Shown here: positions 1 to 7,027 of the stretch, in pieces
Layout: each line of letters begins with the position of its first letter
Position numbering within the stretch: the first letter of the stretch is position 1
Origin: Caldilineaceae bacterium
GTDB lineage: Bacteria > Chloroflexota > Anaerolineae > Caldilineales > Caldilineaceae
Direction of reading: 5' to 3'
Assembly: GCA_015494005.1 (NCBI GenBank)
Contig: WGCB01000090.1
Location: forward strand, 1 to 9,541
Length of the DNA: 9,541 nucleotides
The notes under the pieces: generated by a model
Database searches by the model: none
Seen by the model: only the letters and a program-made list of their open reading frames with translations
What the model was told of the DNA's origin: nothing
Position numbers and translations under genes: made by a program

Positions 1-655
1 ACCAGAGCCAGCGCCGGCCGCTCCCCTCCCCGGCCGGGGAGGACGCCACCTCGGGGCTGGACGTGGCGGGCGCTCTTTTCGCCGCTGGGACGGTCCCGAC
101 CTGGGGCGCGCCGTTGCGGCCTCGGGCCGGGAGGACCTCCGGGAGCTCGGCTCCGCAGGCGGCGCAGAAGCGGAAGCTGGCGGTCACCGGCGCGCCGCAC
201 TGAGGGCAGAACCCTTGGCTCTGGGGCGGGGCGGCCGGCGGCGAGGCCGCTCCCGGTGTCACCGGCGCCGCTGGGGGAACCGGGACGGGAGCGGTCACTT
301 TGCGGGCCGCTCGGATGGCCTCCTCCAGCTGCCGATCCAGGGCCACCAAGGCCGGCTGCTTGAGCTTCGTGTTCTCCAGGGCCAGGGCCTGTTGCAGCTC
401 CAGGGCCCGGCGCGCCCGCTGCTGCAGAGGGATGGCCAGGGCTCGGTAGTCCTCCCGGGAGAGGTTGCCCATGCGGTAGTCCATGGCCAGGTCCCGCAGG
501 GCGTCCAGGGCCGTCACCTGCTCCTGGCGCAGGATCTCCACCTCACCCCGAGGGGCGTCCAGGGCCCAGGGCCTGCGCCACCCTTTCCACACCGGCCAGA
601 GCACGCCGCCCAGGGTCACCAGGATGATTCCGCTCAACACCAAAAGTGTGATCAT
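1..655 (-). CDS. CcmI-like membrane protein with zinc ribbon (3' end outside window)
   Basis: Partial: 218 codons are visible and the frame is still open at the left edge. The start is the ATG at 655, which overlaps the ccmH stop as ATGA and has AAGGAT about 10 bases upstream. Residues 1-23 form one membrane segment, followed by a Lys/Arg/Trp-rich stretch (24-30), which suggests that what follows lies in the cytoplasm. Residues 38-118 are charged and helical, with an acidic/Leu pattern around 50-73 (DLAMDYRMGNLSREDYRAL) resembling the loop after the first helix of CcmI. Residues 120-147 are Pro/Ala-rich. Then comes a zinc ribbon, C150-x2-C153-x10-C164-x2-C167. The visible end (RRWLW) could open a second membrane helix, which I cannot confirm. 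The place directly after ccmF-ccmH supports a role in cytochrome c maturation, perhaps in presenting apocytochrome or organising the lyase. The ribbon is not part of classical CcmI. The function is inferred from context. Confidence 0.8.
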   Translation of the reverse strand, partial: MITLLVLSGIILVTLGGVLWPVWKGWRRPWALDAPRGEVEILRQEQVTALDALRDLAMDYRMGNLSREDYRALAIPLQQRARRALELQQALALENTKLKQPALVALDRQLEEAIRAARKVTAPVPVPPAAPVTPGAASPPAAPPQSQGFCPQCGAPVTASFRFCAACGAELPEVLPARGRNGAPQVGTVPAAKRAPATSSPEVASSPAGEGSGRRWLW

Positions 656-1227
656 GCCAGCAGATCCTTGTCGTATTGACGCACCAGTTTCTCCACCTCC
701 GGGTCCAGGAACTCCTCCGGATCCAGGGGGCCTTCCTCGGGGCTCGCCCCGGTCGGGTCGCTGGCAGCCGAGGCGGTGGCCATGCGCCGCAGTCGCCAGA
801 TCAGGAGCAGGATGGCCAGCCCGATCCCCAGCACCGGCGTGAGCCAGAGCCAGGTGGTCAGCCCCTGCCGGGGCGGCTCCCGCAGGATCATGATCCCGTA
901 GCGGTCCACGAAGTACTGGATGATGGCCTCCTCGCTCTCCCCGGCCTGGAGCTTCTCCTCGATGGTGCGGCGCATCTCCGCGGCCAGCTGGGAGTTGGAG
1001 AACGCCACGGATTGGCCCTCGCAGATGGGGCACTGGAGCCGGTCCGCGATGCGGATCATGCGCTGATCCGAGCTGAGCGCCGGCCCGGAGGAGGCGGGGC
1101 CGCCGCTGTTGCTGCGCACCAGGAAGAAGGCCATCACCGCCACTCCCAGGACCAGCCCGGCCAGCAGGCCCAGGCCGCCCCAGGAGAGATTGGCGTGGGT
1201 GGAGGACAATCGGGAGGATCTAGACAT
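652..1227 (-). CDS. ccmH: Cytochrome c maturation protein CcmH
   Basis: 191 residues. CcmH is a membrane-anchored thiol protein that reduces or holds the CXXCH cysteines of apocytochrome c for haem attachment by CcmF. Visible features are a first hydrophobic segment at about 17-37, then the family signature LQCPICEGQSV with redox cysteines C66 and C69 (usual form LRCPxCxxxS), the helical stretch MRRTIEEKLQAGESEEAI, the YGIMILREPP region, a second membrane helix at about 123-146 and an acidic C-terminal tail with the form typical of the short CcmH proteins. The start at 1227 is firm because AGGAGG lies 5 bases upstream. It overlaps the end of ccmF by 8 bases, and its stop overlaps the next start as ATGA, so translation is probably coupled. 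There is no C-terminal CcmI fusion; a separate gene follows instead. The N-terminal segment could be an uncleaved anchor or a signal peptide. Confidence 0.95.
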   Translation of the reverse strand: MSRSSRLSSTHANLSWGGLGLLAGLVLGVAVMAFFLVRSNSGGPASSGPALSSDQRMIRIADRLQCPICEGQSVAFSNSQLAAEMRRTIEEKLQAGESEEAIIQYFVDRYGIMILREPPRQGLTTWLWLTPVLGIGLAILLLIWRLRRMATASAASDPTGASPEEGPLDPEEFLDPEVEKLVRQYDKDLLA

Positions 1228-3235
1228 GCGCGCCTCCTCGCGAGAGGGGCTGAGCCCCCGACTCCACCGGCACGGGGACCGCCTGGGGATGGCGCTCTGG
1301 CCACCAGGCGATGAGTCCGCCCAGGATCAGCACCAGGCCACCCAGCCAGATCCAGAGGACCATGGGGTTGATGAAGACGAAAAAGCTGGCGGTGCCCTCT
1401 TCCCAGCCGGTGAGGACCACGTAGAGATCCTCGGCCAGGGTGGACTCGATGGCGATGTTGCTCACCGGCTGCTGCTCGAAGCCCACCAGGATGCGCTTGC
1501 CCGGCTGGATGGTCCGCCAGGGCTTGCCGTCCCGGAGCACGTCCACCTGGGCCGAGATGACCGTCTCGTGGCTGGTCTGGCGCTGAGTCAGCTCCCGGTA
1601 GACCAGGGTGTAGCGCCCCACAGTGGCCGATTCGCCGGGCGAGAGGTTGAGGCCCCGCTCCTGGTTGTAGAACTGGCTGCCGATGATGCCGAAGGCGATG
1701 AAGACCACCCCCGCGTGGACCAGGTAGCCGCCATAGCGACCCCGGGCCCGACCGATGAGCCGCAGGCCGGCCAGCCACCAGGATTCCTTGGCCAGGGTGC
1801 GCCGGGCCCGGATGCCCTGGGCGAACTCCTGGATGATGGTGGCGCCGGTGAAGGCTGTGATCCCGAAGGCCAACACCGGCCAGAAATCCCGCAGGATCGC
1901 ACCCAGGATCAGCCAGACGATCAGCAGCACGGCCAGGGGCCAGCGGAAGCGGCGCTGGAACTGGCTCCAGGTCAGCCGCCGCCAGGGCAGGAGGGGCCCC
2001 ACCCCCATGAGGGCCATCAAGGCCAGGAGCAGGGGGCCATCCACCTTGTTGTAGAAGGGCGGCCCCACGGTGATCTGCACACCGCTGAGCAGCTCGCTGA
2101 TCATGGGGAAGAGCACACCCACGATGGTGGCGAAGACCAGGCTCAGGAAGAGCAGGTTGTTGAAGAGGAAGCCGCTCTCCCGGCTGAGCATGCTGTCCAG
2201 GCGACGACGGCTGCCCAGCTGGGGCAGGCGGTAGAAGAGGGCGATGAGGCTCAGGATCAGGGAGAGGCCCAGGAAGCTGAAGAACCAGGGGCCGATGGCC
2301 GACTGCGCGAAGCTGTGCACCGAGGTGATCACCCCGCTGCGCACGATGAAGGTGCCGAAGATGGAGAGGACGAAGGCCAGGATGACCAGGAGCATGGTCC
2401 AGACTTTGAGCATCTGGCGCTTTTCCGTGATGATCACCGAGTGGATGTAGGCCGAGGCCGCCAGCCAGGGGATCAGAGCCACATTCTCCACCGGATCCCA
2501 GCCCCAGTAGCCACCCCAGCCCAGGACCCGGTAGGCCCACCAGGCGCCAAAGAGCAGCCCCAGACTCAACACGCCCCAGGCGGTCAGGGTCCAGCGGCGG
2601 GTGGCCCGGATCCAGCTGGCGTCCAGGCGTCCGCTCAGCAGGGCGGCCATGGCGAAGGCGTAGGGGATGCTCATGCTCATGTAGCCGCTGAGGAGCAAGG
2701 GTGGGTGGATGGCCATGCCTGGGTCCTGGAGGAGGGGATTCAGTCCCCGGCCGTCCGGGGGCACGAAGTCCAGGCGCTGGAACGGATCGGAGACGAAGAC
2801 CATGAGGAAGAGGAAGAACAGGGCGATGGCCATGAGCACGGCGATGACATAAGGCATGAGCCGGTACTGGCTGCGCCAGTTGGTGGTCACCGCGATGCTG
2901 GCGAAGATGCTCAACCCCGTGGCCCAGAAGAGGAGGCTGCCCGCGTTGCCGCCCCAGAACGCAGTCCAGGTGTAGAGCAGGCTCTGGCTCTCCCGGGTGT
3001 TCTGAAAGACGTAGAAGACGCTGTAGTCCTTGGTGAGGAAGGCGTAGAGCAGGGCCCCGCTGGCCACCAGAAGCAGGCCGCAGACCGCGTAGAGGGCGTT
3101 GCGGGCCGAGAGGATCCAGGCGGGCCGGTGGAGGCGATCCCCCAGTGGGCCCACCACGATGGCGTAGAGGGCGAAGATGGGGGCCAGACGCAGGGCGCCC
3201 GCGCCCACGTTGACCAGGTCAAATGTAGCAGGCAT
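1220..3235 (-). CDS. ccmF: Cytochrome c haem lyase subunit CcmF
   Basis: 671 residues, close to the usual CcmF length, and a polytopic inner-membrane protein. CcmF takes haem from the haem chaperone CcmE and joins it to the CXXCH thiols of apocytochrome c on the outer face. The WWD signature is clear at about 239-258 (GWGGYWGWDPVEN, then PWL). The four histidines known from E. coli CcmF (H173, H261, H303, H491) have clear counterparts: H177 in AIHPPLL, H265 in AYIHSV before ITEKR, H307 in TSVHSFA and H507 in YLVHAGV. A large soluble segment follows at about 525-615, then a last membrane helix near 624-645. I chose the ATG at 3235 because GGGAG sits 7 bases before it. An in-frame GTG two codons upstream (3241) would lie only 1 base from that site. 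The 78-base spacer upstream holds hairpins. Its 3' end overlaps ccmH by 8 bases. Confidence 0.97.
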   Translation of the reverse strand: MPATFDLVNVGAGALRLAPIFALYAIVVGPLGDRLHRPAWILSARNALYAVCGLLLVASGALLYAFLTKDYSVFYVFQNTRESQSLLYTWTAFWGGNAGSLLFWATGLSIFASIAVTTNWRSQYRLMPYVIAVLMAIALFFLFLMVFVSDPFQRLDFVPPDGRGLNPLLQDPGMAIHPPLLLSGYMSMSIPYAFAMAALLSGRLDASWIRATRRWTLTAWGVLSLGLLFGAWWAYRVLGWGGYWGWDPVENVALIPWLAASAYIHSVIITEKRQMLKVWTMLLVILAFVLSIFGTFIVRSGVITSVHSFAQSAIGPWFFSFLGLSLILSLIALFYRLPQLGSRRRLDSMLSRESGFLFNNLLFLSLVFATIVGVLFPMISELLSGVQITVGPPFYNKVDGPLLLALMALMGVGPLLPWRRLTWSQFQRRFRWPLAVLLIVWLILGAILRDFWPVLAFGITAFTGATIIQEFAQGIRARRTLAKESWWLAGLRLIGRARGRYGGYLVHAGVVFIAFGIIGSQFYNQERGLNLSPGESATVGRYTLVYRELTQRQTSHETVISAQVDVLRDGKPWRTIQPGKRILVGFEQQPVSNIAIESTLAEDLYVVLTGWEEGTASFFVFINPMVLWIWLGGLVLILGGLIAWWPERHPQAVPVPVESGAQPLSRGGAHV
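1233..1238 (-). promoter_or_regulatory. Strong ribosome binding site of ccmH
   Basis: A full AGGAGG (minus strand) lies 5 bases before the ATG at 1227, inside the 3' end of ccmF. It is the best Shine-Dalgarno sequence in the window, and it fixes the ccmH start. It suggests that ccmH can be initiated independently of ccmF termination. Confidence 0.85.
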
Positions 3236-3242
3236 GTGCACA

Positions 3243-3247
3243 CTCCC
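3243..3247 (-). promoter_or_regulatory. Ribosome binding site deciding the ccmF start
   Basis: GGGAG on the minus strand lies 7 bases before the ATG at 3235 and only 1 base before the alternative GTG at 3241, so it favours the ATG. Confidence 0.65.
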
Positions 3248-3254
3248 AGACTAG

Positions 3255-3301
3255 AAAACGCCGAGATGGCTCAGGGCGGATCCGCCGATCCGCTCGGCGG
3301 A
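3255..3301 (-). promoter_or_regulatory. Competing hairpins in the ccdA-ccmF spacer (possible attenuator)
   Basis: Reading the minus strand, TCCGCCGA (3301-3294), a 5-base loop and TCGGCGGA (3288-3281) form a perfect 8-bp stem. The same 5' arm, as CGCCGAG (3299-3293), can instead pair with CTCGGCG (3265-3259), which is followed at once by TTTT (3258-3255). That gives a longer-range 7-bp stem with a short T tract, like a weak intrinsic terminator. A perfect 12-base palindrome, GGCGGATCCGCC (3275-3286), overlaps the first stem. The two main stems share one arm and exclude each other, as in terminator/antiterminator pairs. The pairing is seen directly; a regulatory role is inference. It could also be a simple mRNA-stabilising or processing hairpin between two translation units. 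The short T tract is weak for termination. Confidence 0.4.
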
Positions 3302-3313
3302 GGCCCAGCGCCC

Positions 3314-4063
3314 TCAGTAGAAGAGGGTGTAGTAGAGCCGCTGCATGGCGATGCTCAGGTAGAAAAACCGATCCGTGACGAACAGCAGCCCCATGGCCAC
3401 CAGGAGCAGGCCGCTGGCCCGGGCGATCCAGGGCCAGTAACGGCGCAGTCGCCGGGCCGTCCCCAGGACCCGGGAGGCAGCCAGCCCACTCAGGATAAAG
3501 GGGATGCCCAGGCCCAGGCTGTAGGCGAAGAGCAGCCAGATGCCCGCCCCCACGGTGGCCGTGCTGCTGGCGTACAGCAGGATGCCGGCCAGGATGGGGC
3601 CCACGCAGGGCACCCACCCGAAGGCGAAGGTCATCCCCAGGAGGAGAGGCGCGCTGGGGCCCAGGGTGTGGGCGTCCAGCTGGAGTCGCCGCTCCTGGCT
3701 GAGGGCGGGGATGCGGACCACGTCGGCCATGATCAGACCGATGGCGATCATCACCAGGCCGGTGACCCGGTTCAAGGGCTGGCGGTAGGCCTCCAACAGG
3801 CCGCCGAAGAGGGCCGCGCCGGCCCCCAGCATGACGAAGACCAGGGTGAAGCCCAGCACGAAGATCAGGCTGACGACCAGCATGTGCAGGGCGCTGGCTG
3901 GGCGACGCCCCGTGGCCAGGCCCGGCCCCGCGGTCTGGGTCACAGAGATGCCGGAGACGAAGGAGAGATAGCCGGGCACCAGGGGCGCCACGCAGGGCGA
4001 GAAGAAGCTGATGATCCCCCCGCCGAAGGCCAGGGCCAGGCCGATCTCGGGCAGGCCTTCCAT
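3314..4063 (-). CDS. ccdA: Cytochrome c biogenesis thiol transporter CcdA
   Basis: 249 residues, a usual CcdA size, with about six hydrophobic segments (roughly 8-38, 58-83, 98-115, 139-162, 172-196, 212-230). CcdA carries electrons from cytoplasmic thioredoxin across the membrane to extracytoplasmic thioredoxin-fold proteins such as CcmG. The two family redox sites are present: SPCVAPLVPGY with C24 in the first helix, and FGWVPCVGPILAG with C153 in the fourth. The open frame extends upstream to 4390, but that part is read through the next gene and has no family likeness. The start at 4063 gives a normal N-terminus just before the first helix and shares one base with the preceding stop (TGATG), typical of coupled translation. 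The partners CcmG (upstream) and CcmH (downstream) are encoded next door. Identity is firm; whether it also serves the DsbA-like or TlpA proteins of this cluster is unknown. Confidence 0.96.
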   Translation of the reverse strand: MEGLPEIGLALAFGGGIISFFSPCVAPLVPGYLSFVSGISVTQTAGPGLATGRRPASALHMLVVSLIFVLGFTLVFVMLGAGAALFGGLLEAYRQPLNRVTGLVMIAIGLIMADVVRIPALSQERRLQLDAHTLGPSAPLLLGMTFAFGWVPCVGPILAGILLYASSTATVGAGIWLLFAYSLGLGIPFILSGLAASRVLGTARRLRRYWPWIARASGLLLVAMGLLFVTDRFFYLSIAMQRLYYTLFY

Positions 4064-4725
4064 CAGGGCCCCGCTTTCCCTGCCTGCCAGGCCTCTTCGA
4101 TGCCCTGGACCAGCAGGGCATCCGTGACCGCGCCGATGATCTTGCGGCTGATCATGCCATCCGGCGTGACGAAGTAGGTCTCTGGGATGCCGGTAACGCC
4201 GTACTCCACTGCGATGCGCCCTCGGCGATCCTCCAGGTTGGGGAAGGTGATCCCGAATTCCCGCATGTAGGCCCGGGCATCCGCTTCCGTGTCCCAGATG
4301 TCGATGCCCAGGAAGACCACGTCCTGGTCCTTGTAGCGGCGCCAGGTGGCCTCCAGGACCGGGGCTTCGTCCCGGCAGGGCGGGCACCAACTGGCCCAGA
4401 AATTGATCACCACCACCTTGCCCCGGTGATCGGCCAGGGCAAATTCTGCGGACCCTTGGAAGGGCTCGTAGAGCCGGCCGCTGAAGTCCGCAGCGGGTCG
4501 GCTGAGCACGGCCACCGCGGCGGGGCCGTCGTTGGTGCTGAAGCTGCTGGCGCCCGTCCTCTCCCGGAAGAGGCCCCAGCCCAGCAGCCCCAGGAGGGCG
4601 ACGAGGGCCAGGAAGACCGGGATCCAGACCAGCAGGTTGCGTCCGCTGCTGGGGGAGGCCGGCGCGTCCTCCAGCTGGGCCAGCAGGTCCGGTTCGGCGA
4701 GCTCATGGCTATCGGTCGGTGTCAT
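4063..4725 (-). CDS. ccmG: CcmG/TlpA-type membrane-anchored thioredoxin
   Basis: 220 residues. A 30-residue polar N-terminus, one membrane helix (31-52) and a periplasm-facing or outward-facing thioredoxin fold (about 75-215). The active site is WCPPC with C114 and C117 in the stretch [19 protein letters not shown], and the cis-proline loop is [10 protein letters not shown] with P181. In the CcmG/DsbE/ResA family this protein takes electrons from CcdA and reduces disulfides in apocytochrome c or CcmH. Its position directly before ccdA (one-base stop/start overlap) and in the same run as ccmF and ccmH argues for the cytochrome c role. It begins inside the end of the DsbA-like gene (ATGA, 4 bases shared) and lacks a good ribosome binding site, so translation is probably coupled. 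The gene symbol rests on context, because TlpA relatives are hard to split by sequence alone. A second relative lies at 7861-8469. Confidence 0.9.
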   Translation of the reverse strand: MTPTDSHELAEPDLLAQLEDAPASPSSGRNLLVWIPVFLALVALLGLLGWGLFRERTGASSFSTNDGPAAVAVLSRPAADFSGRLYEPFQGSAEFALADHRGKVVVINFWASWCPPCRDEAPVLEATWRRYKDQDVVFLGIDIWDTEADARAYMREFGITFPNLEDRRGRIAVEYGVTGIPETYFVTPDGMISRKIIGAVTDALLVQGIEEAWQAGKAGP

Positions 4726-6134
4726 TTGTTCAGCTCATCCTCGATGATCTGGGCGAAAGCGGAGAAAGGTTGGGCCCCCACCAGCTTGCGCCCGTTGATG
4801 AAGAAGGTGGGTGTGCCGCTGACGCCGGCCCGCTGTCCCTCCTCCACATCCTCCTGCACCTCGTCCGCGTAGGTCTGGCGGTCCAGGCACTGGTTGAAGG
4901 CCTCCGTGTCCAGCCCCAGCTCCGCTGCGTAGCCCCGGAAGACGTCCAGCGCGGCGGCGTTGTTCTCCCATTCCTGCAGGCCGGCGAAGAGACGGTCGTG
5001 CATGGCCCAGTAGGCGCCCTGAGCCCCGGCGCACTCCGCGGCCTGGGCCGCGTCCCGGGCCTGGGCGTGGATGCTGTCGATGGGGAAGTCCTTGTAGACG
5101 AAACGCACCTTCCCGGTGGCGATGTACTGCTCGTCCAGCTGGGGCTTGGTCTCCTGGAAGAAGCGGTTGCAGAAGGGGCACTGGTAGTCGCTGAACTCCA
5201 CGATGACCACCGGCGCGTCCGGGTCCCCGTCCACGGCAAACTCCTCCGGGCCGAAGTCCAGGTCCAGGGGTGGAGGCGTGGGGGCCAGGGCGTACCCCTC
5301 GGGCAGGGGCTGGCCCAGGGCCTCGGCCTTGAAGACCTCCACGAAGGCCAGGAAGCGCTCCGCGGGCAGGAAGCCCGGGATCAGCCGCCCGTTGAGGATG
5401 AAGCTGGGCGTGCCCCGGAAGCCATACCGGCGGCTCTCCTGCAGGTCCGCGTTCACCGCCTGGAGGGCCTCGCCGTCGGCCATGCAGGCCTCCATGGCCT
5501 CCCGATCGTAGCCCAGCTCCTGGGCGGCGTTCAGCACCAGCTCCTGGACGTTGGACTTGCCCTTCCACTGCCCCTGATTCTGAAAGAGCCAGTCGTGCAG
5601 GCTCCAGAAATCCCCCTGGGCCAGGGCGCACTCCGCGGCCACGGCCGTGGTGAAGGAGGCGTCCCCCAGGATGGGGAAATGCTTGTAGACGAAGCGCAAC
5701 TGGCCGGACTCGATCAGCGGCTCCAGCTGGGGCATGACCTGGGTGAAGAAACGTCCGCACCAGGGGCACTGGAAGTCGCTGTACTCCACCAGGAGGACCG
5801 GCGCGTCGGGATCGCCCCGCTCCGCGCCGGGCTTGGCCAGCTCCTCCCAGCCAGGGATGGGCGGGGGCAGCTGGATGGCGGAGGCCTGCTGGTTGCTGGG
5901 GGCCGGCGTGGGCGTGGCCGCCGGGGTTGGAGCCTCCGGGTCGCGGCTGGTCTGGGAGTCCCCGGCCACTGCGGTCAGAGTGGCCTGGACCGCAGCCTGG
6001 ATGGCCGCCTCCGTGTCAGCCGGAGCTCCCGTGTCGTCAGCATTCGCCGTCTCGGACTGGTTGCCACAGGCAGCCAGCAGAGCCATGGCCCCAACGAGCA
6101 GGATCCAAAGGATGGGGGAAGGGATGCGTCGCAT
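4722..6134 (-). CDS. Tandem DsbA-like lipoprotein (two thioredoxin domains)
   Basis: 470 residues. Residues 1-23 form a lipoprotein signal (MRR, hydrophobic core, lipobox LAAC with C23). An Ala/Thr/Pro-rich linker runs to about 98. Domain 1 (about 100-275) has active site CPWC (C123, C126), extra cysteines C169 and C217, and the cis-Pro motif GTPSF (P243). After a Pro-rich joint, domain 2 (about 293-470) has CPFC (C319, C322), C368 and C416 in matching places, and GTPTF (P442). Both domains open with GDPDAPV and are clearly duplicates of the DsbA/Thioredoxin_4 type. Expected role: disulfide formation or isomerisation in proteins at the outer face of the membrane. I chose the ATG at 6134 because GAGGA lies 4 bases upstream and it leads straight into the signal peptide. 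A GTG at 6239 overlapping the previous stop would put 35 polar residues before it. The stop overlaps ccmG by 4 bases. No DsbB or VKOR is present to reoxidise it. Confidence 0.93.
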   Translation of the reverse strand: MRRIPSPILWILLVGAMALLAACGNQSETANADDTGAPADTEAAIQAAVQATLTAVAGDSQTSRDPEAPTPAATPTPAPSNQQASAIQLPPPIPGWEELAKPGAERGDPDAPVLLVEYSDFQCPWCGRFFTQVMPQLEPLIESGQLRFVYKHFPILGDASFTTAVAAECALAQGDFWSLHDWLFQNQGQWKGKSNVQELVLNAAQELGYDREAMEACMADGEALQAVNADLQESRRYGFRGTPSFILNGRLIPGFLPAERFLAFVEVFKAEALGQPLPEGYALAPTPPPLDLDFGPEEFAVDGDPDAPVVIVEFSDYQCPFCNRFFQETKPQLDEQYIATGKVRFVYKDFPIDSIHAQARDAAQAAECAGAQGAYWAMHDRLFAGLQEWENNAAALDVFRGYAAELGLDTEAFNQCLDRQTYADEVQEDVEEGQRAGVSGTPTFFINGRKLVGAQPFSAFAQIIEDELNK

Positions 6135-6235
6135 GCGGTCCTCGTTTCTGTGCGGTTCGCTGAGATGGTGTGGCATCGATGGGTTCACGGCCTCTCCTGG
6201 GCTCTGGCAAGGTTGGGGAAGGGAGCCGAGATCGG
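6135..6235. other. Spacer before the tandem DsbA gene
   Basis: This 101-base gap lies between the DUF2085 stop and the DsbA-like start. Its left end holds the ribosome binding site. On the minus strand there is a TTGCCA hexamer but no acceptable -10 at 16-18 bases from it. It contains a second in-frame GTG overlapping the upstream stop, which I do not take as the start. A promoter here is possible but not shown by the sequence. Confidence 0.35.
6139..6143 (-). promoter_or_regulatory. Ribosome binding site deciding the start of the DsbA-like gene
   Basis: GAGGA on the minus strand sits 4 bases before the ATG at 6134. It supports this start over the upstream in-frame GTG at 6239 and, with the 101-base spacer, marks the beginning of a new translation unit. 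Confidence 0.7.
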
Positions 6236-7027
6236 TCACGTCGCCTGCCTACGGGCCAGGGCCTCCCGGTGACGGATCCGCTCCCTGGCCAGGAGCCGGT
6301 CCAGCCATGGGAAGAGGTAGAAGGCCACGCCCCAGGCGGCCAACAGCCCGGTGAGCAGGCGCATCCACCAGTTGAAGGTGCCGTAGTGATCCCCCGCGTA
6401 GAAGCCTGGAAAGGCATTGCCCGTGAGGAGCGCCAGCCAGGCGTTGGTGTCCCGGAAGCCGCCGCTGGAGATACCAGCGATCATGTCGCTGATCATGTGG
6501 GTGCCGCCGTCCAGGGCCAGGGGGAGCAGGGCGAGGAGGAAAAGGCGGCCGGAGATGGGCGCCAGTTTGGGTCGCCAGCGGCGGATCCCCGCGTAGATCA
6601 GGCCGAAGACGGGCGTCATGGCGTAGAAGCTGACCATGCGGTCGCTCCAGGCCACCTTCCAGCCCATCTCCGGCGTGCCGTAGAAGAAGCGCAGGGACCA
6701 GGGATCCGTGTCCGGGTAGACCCGGGCGATCTCGTCCAGGGTGTAGGTGAACTTCTCCCCGAACAGGAACCAGCTCCGCTGGGGCAGCTGGTGGCAGAAG
6801 GGGATGTACAGGGTGTAGATCAGCTCCCCGGCTCGGGTCCAGCCCCAGGCCATGAAGAGAGGCGCCAGGAAGGGGATACCCACGAAGATGAGCATGGCCG
6901 TGAGCAGCAAGGCCAGCCAGTGGGCCAGGAACCCATCCACCAGCCGGTCCGCCCAGGGGACTGTCTGGGCGGACCGGTGAGCCAAGGAGGCGGAGGTAGG
7001 CAACAGGTCACTCCGTTCGGAGGTCAT
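6236..7027 (-). CDS. DUF2085-family membrane protein, divergent
   Basis: 263 residues with about four or five hydrophobic segments (roughly 34-62, 130-147, 160-182, 195-210, 222-242). The DUF2085 hallmark CHQLPQRSW is present at 78-86, followed by FLFG, and a later DGG (173-175) with TH fits the region usually written DG. The family function is unknown. As I recall the family, the CHQ motif is closely followed by a C-A-R-C-T-G-like motif. Here the best match is WSDRMVSFY at 127-135, without either cysteine, and about 35 extra residues separate it from CHQ. The start at 7027 overlaps the stop of the Lgt-like gene as ATGA. The open frame extends upstream to 7726, but that part is a shadow of the Lgt-like gene. 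The tail is rich in Arg. Context (a TlpA-like protein and DsbA-like protein nearby) suggests membrane redox or envelope work, but I cannot name a function. Confidence 0.8.
   Translation of the reverse strand: MTSERSDLLPTSASLAHRSAQTVPWADRLVDGFLAHWLALLLTAMLIFVGIPFLAPLFMAWGWTRAGELIYTLYIPFCHQLPQRSWFLFGEKFTYTLDEIARVYPDTDPWSLRFFYGTPEMGWKVAWSDRMVSFYAMTPVFGLIYAGIRRWRPKLAPISGRLFLLALLPLALDGGTHMISDMIAGISSGGFRDTNAWLALLTGNAFPGFYAGDHYGTFNWWMRLLTGLLAAWGVAFYLFPWLDRLLARERIRHREALARRQAT

Noticed and set aside
1109..4177. A 1022-codon open frame on the plus strand opposite ccmF, ccdA and ccmH
   Set aside because: Its product is a low-complexity run of Gly, Glu, Gln, Asp, His and Pro with no family likeness. It is the mirror of GC-rich codon bias in well-recognised minus-strand genes.
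4064..4390. N-terminal extension of ccdA to 4390
   Set aside because: The added residues are a shadow of ccmG. CcdA proteins start just before the first helix, as with the ATG at 4063.
6135..6235. Promoter based on TTGCCA in the spacer before the DsbA-like gene
   Set aside because: The -35-like hexamer is good, but no sequence at 16-18 bases downstream resembles a -10 box.
6135..6239. GTG at 6239 as the start of the DsbA-like gene (GTGA overlap with the previous stop)
   Set aside because: It would place 35 polar residues before a clear lipoprotein signal peptide. The ATG at 6134 has its own ribosome binding site and gives a normal signal.
4719..6272. A 517-codon open frame on the plus strand opposite the DsbA-like gene
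   Set aside because: It is antisense to a gene with clear domains, and its composition (Leu/Val/Gly/Gln/Glu-rich, no motifs) fits a shadow frame.
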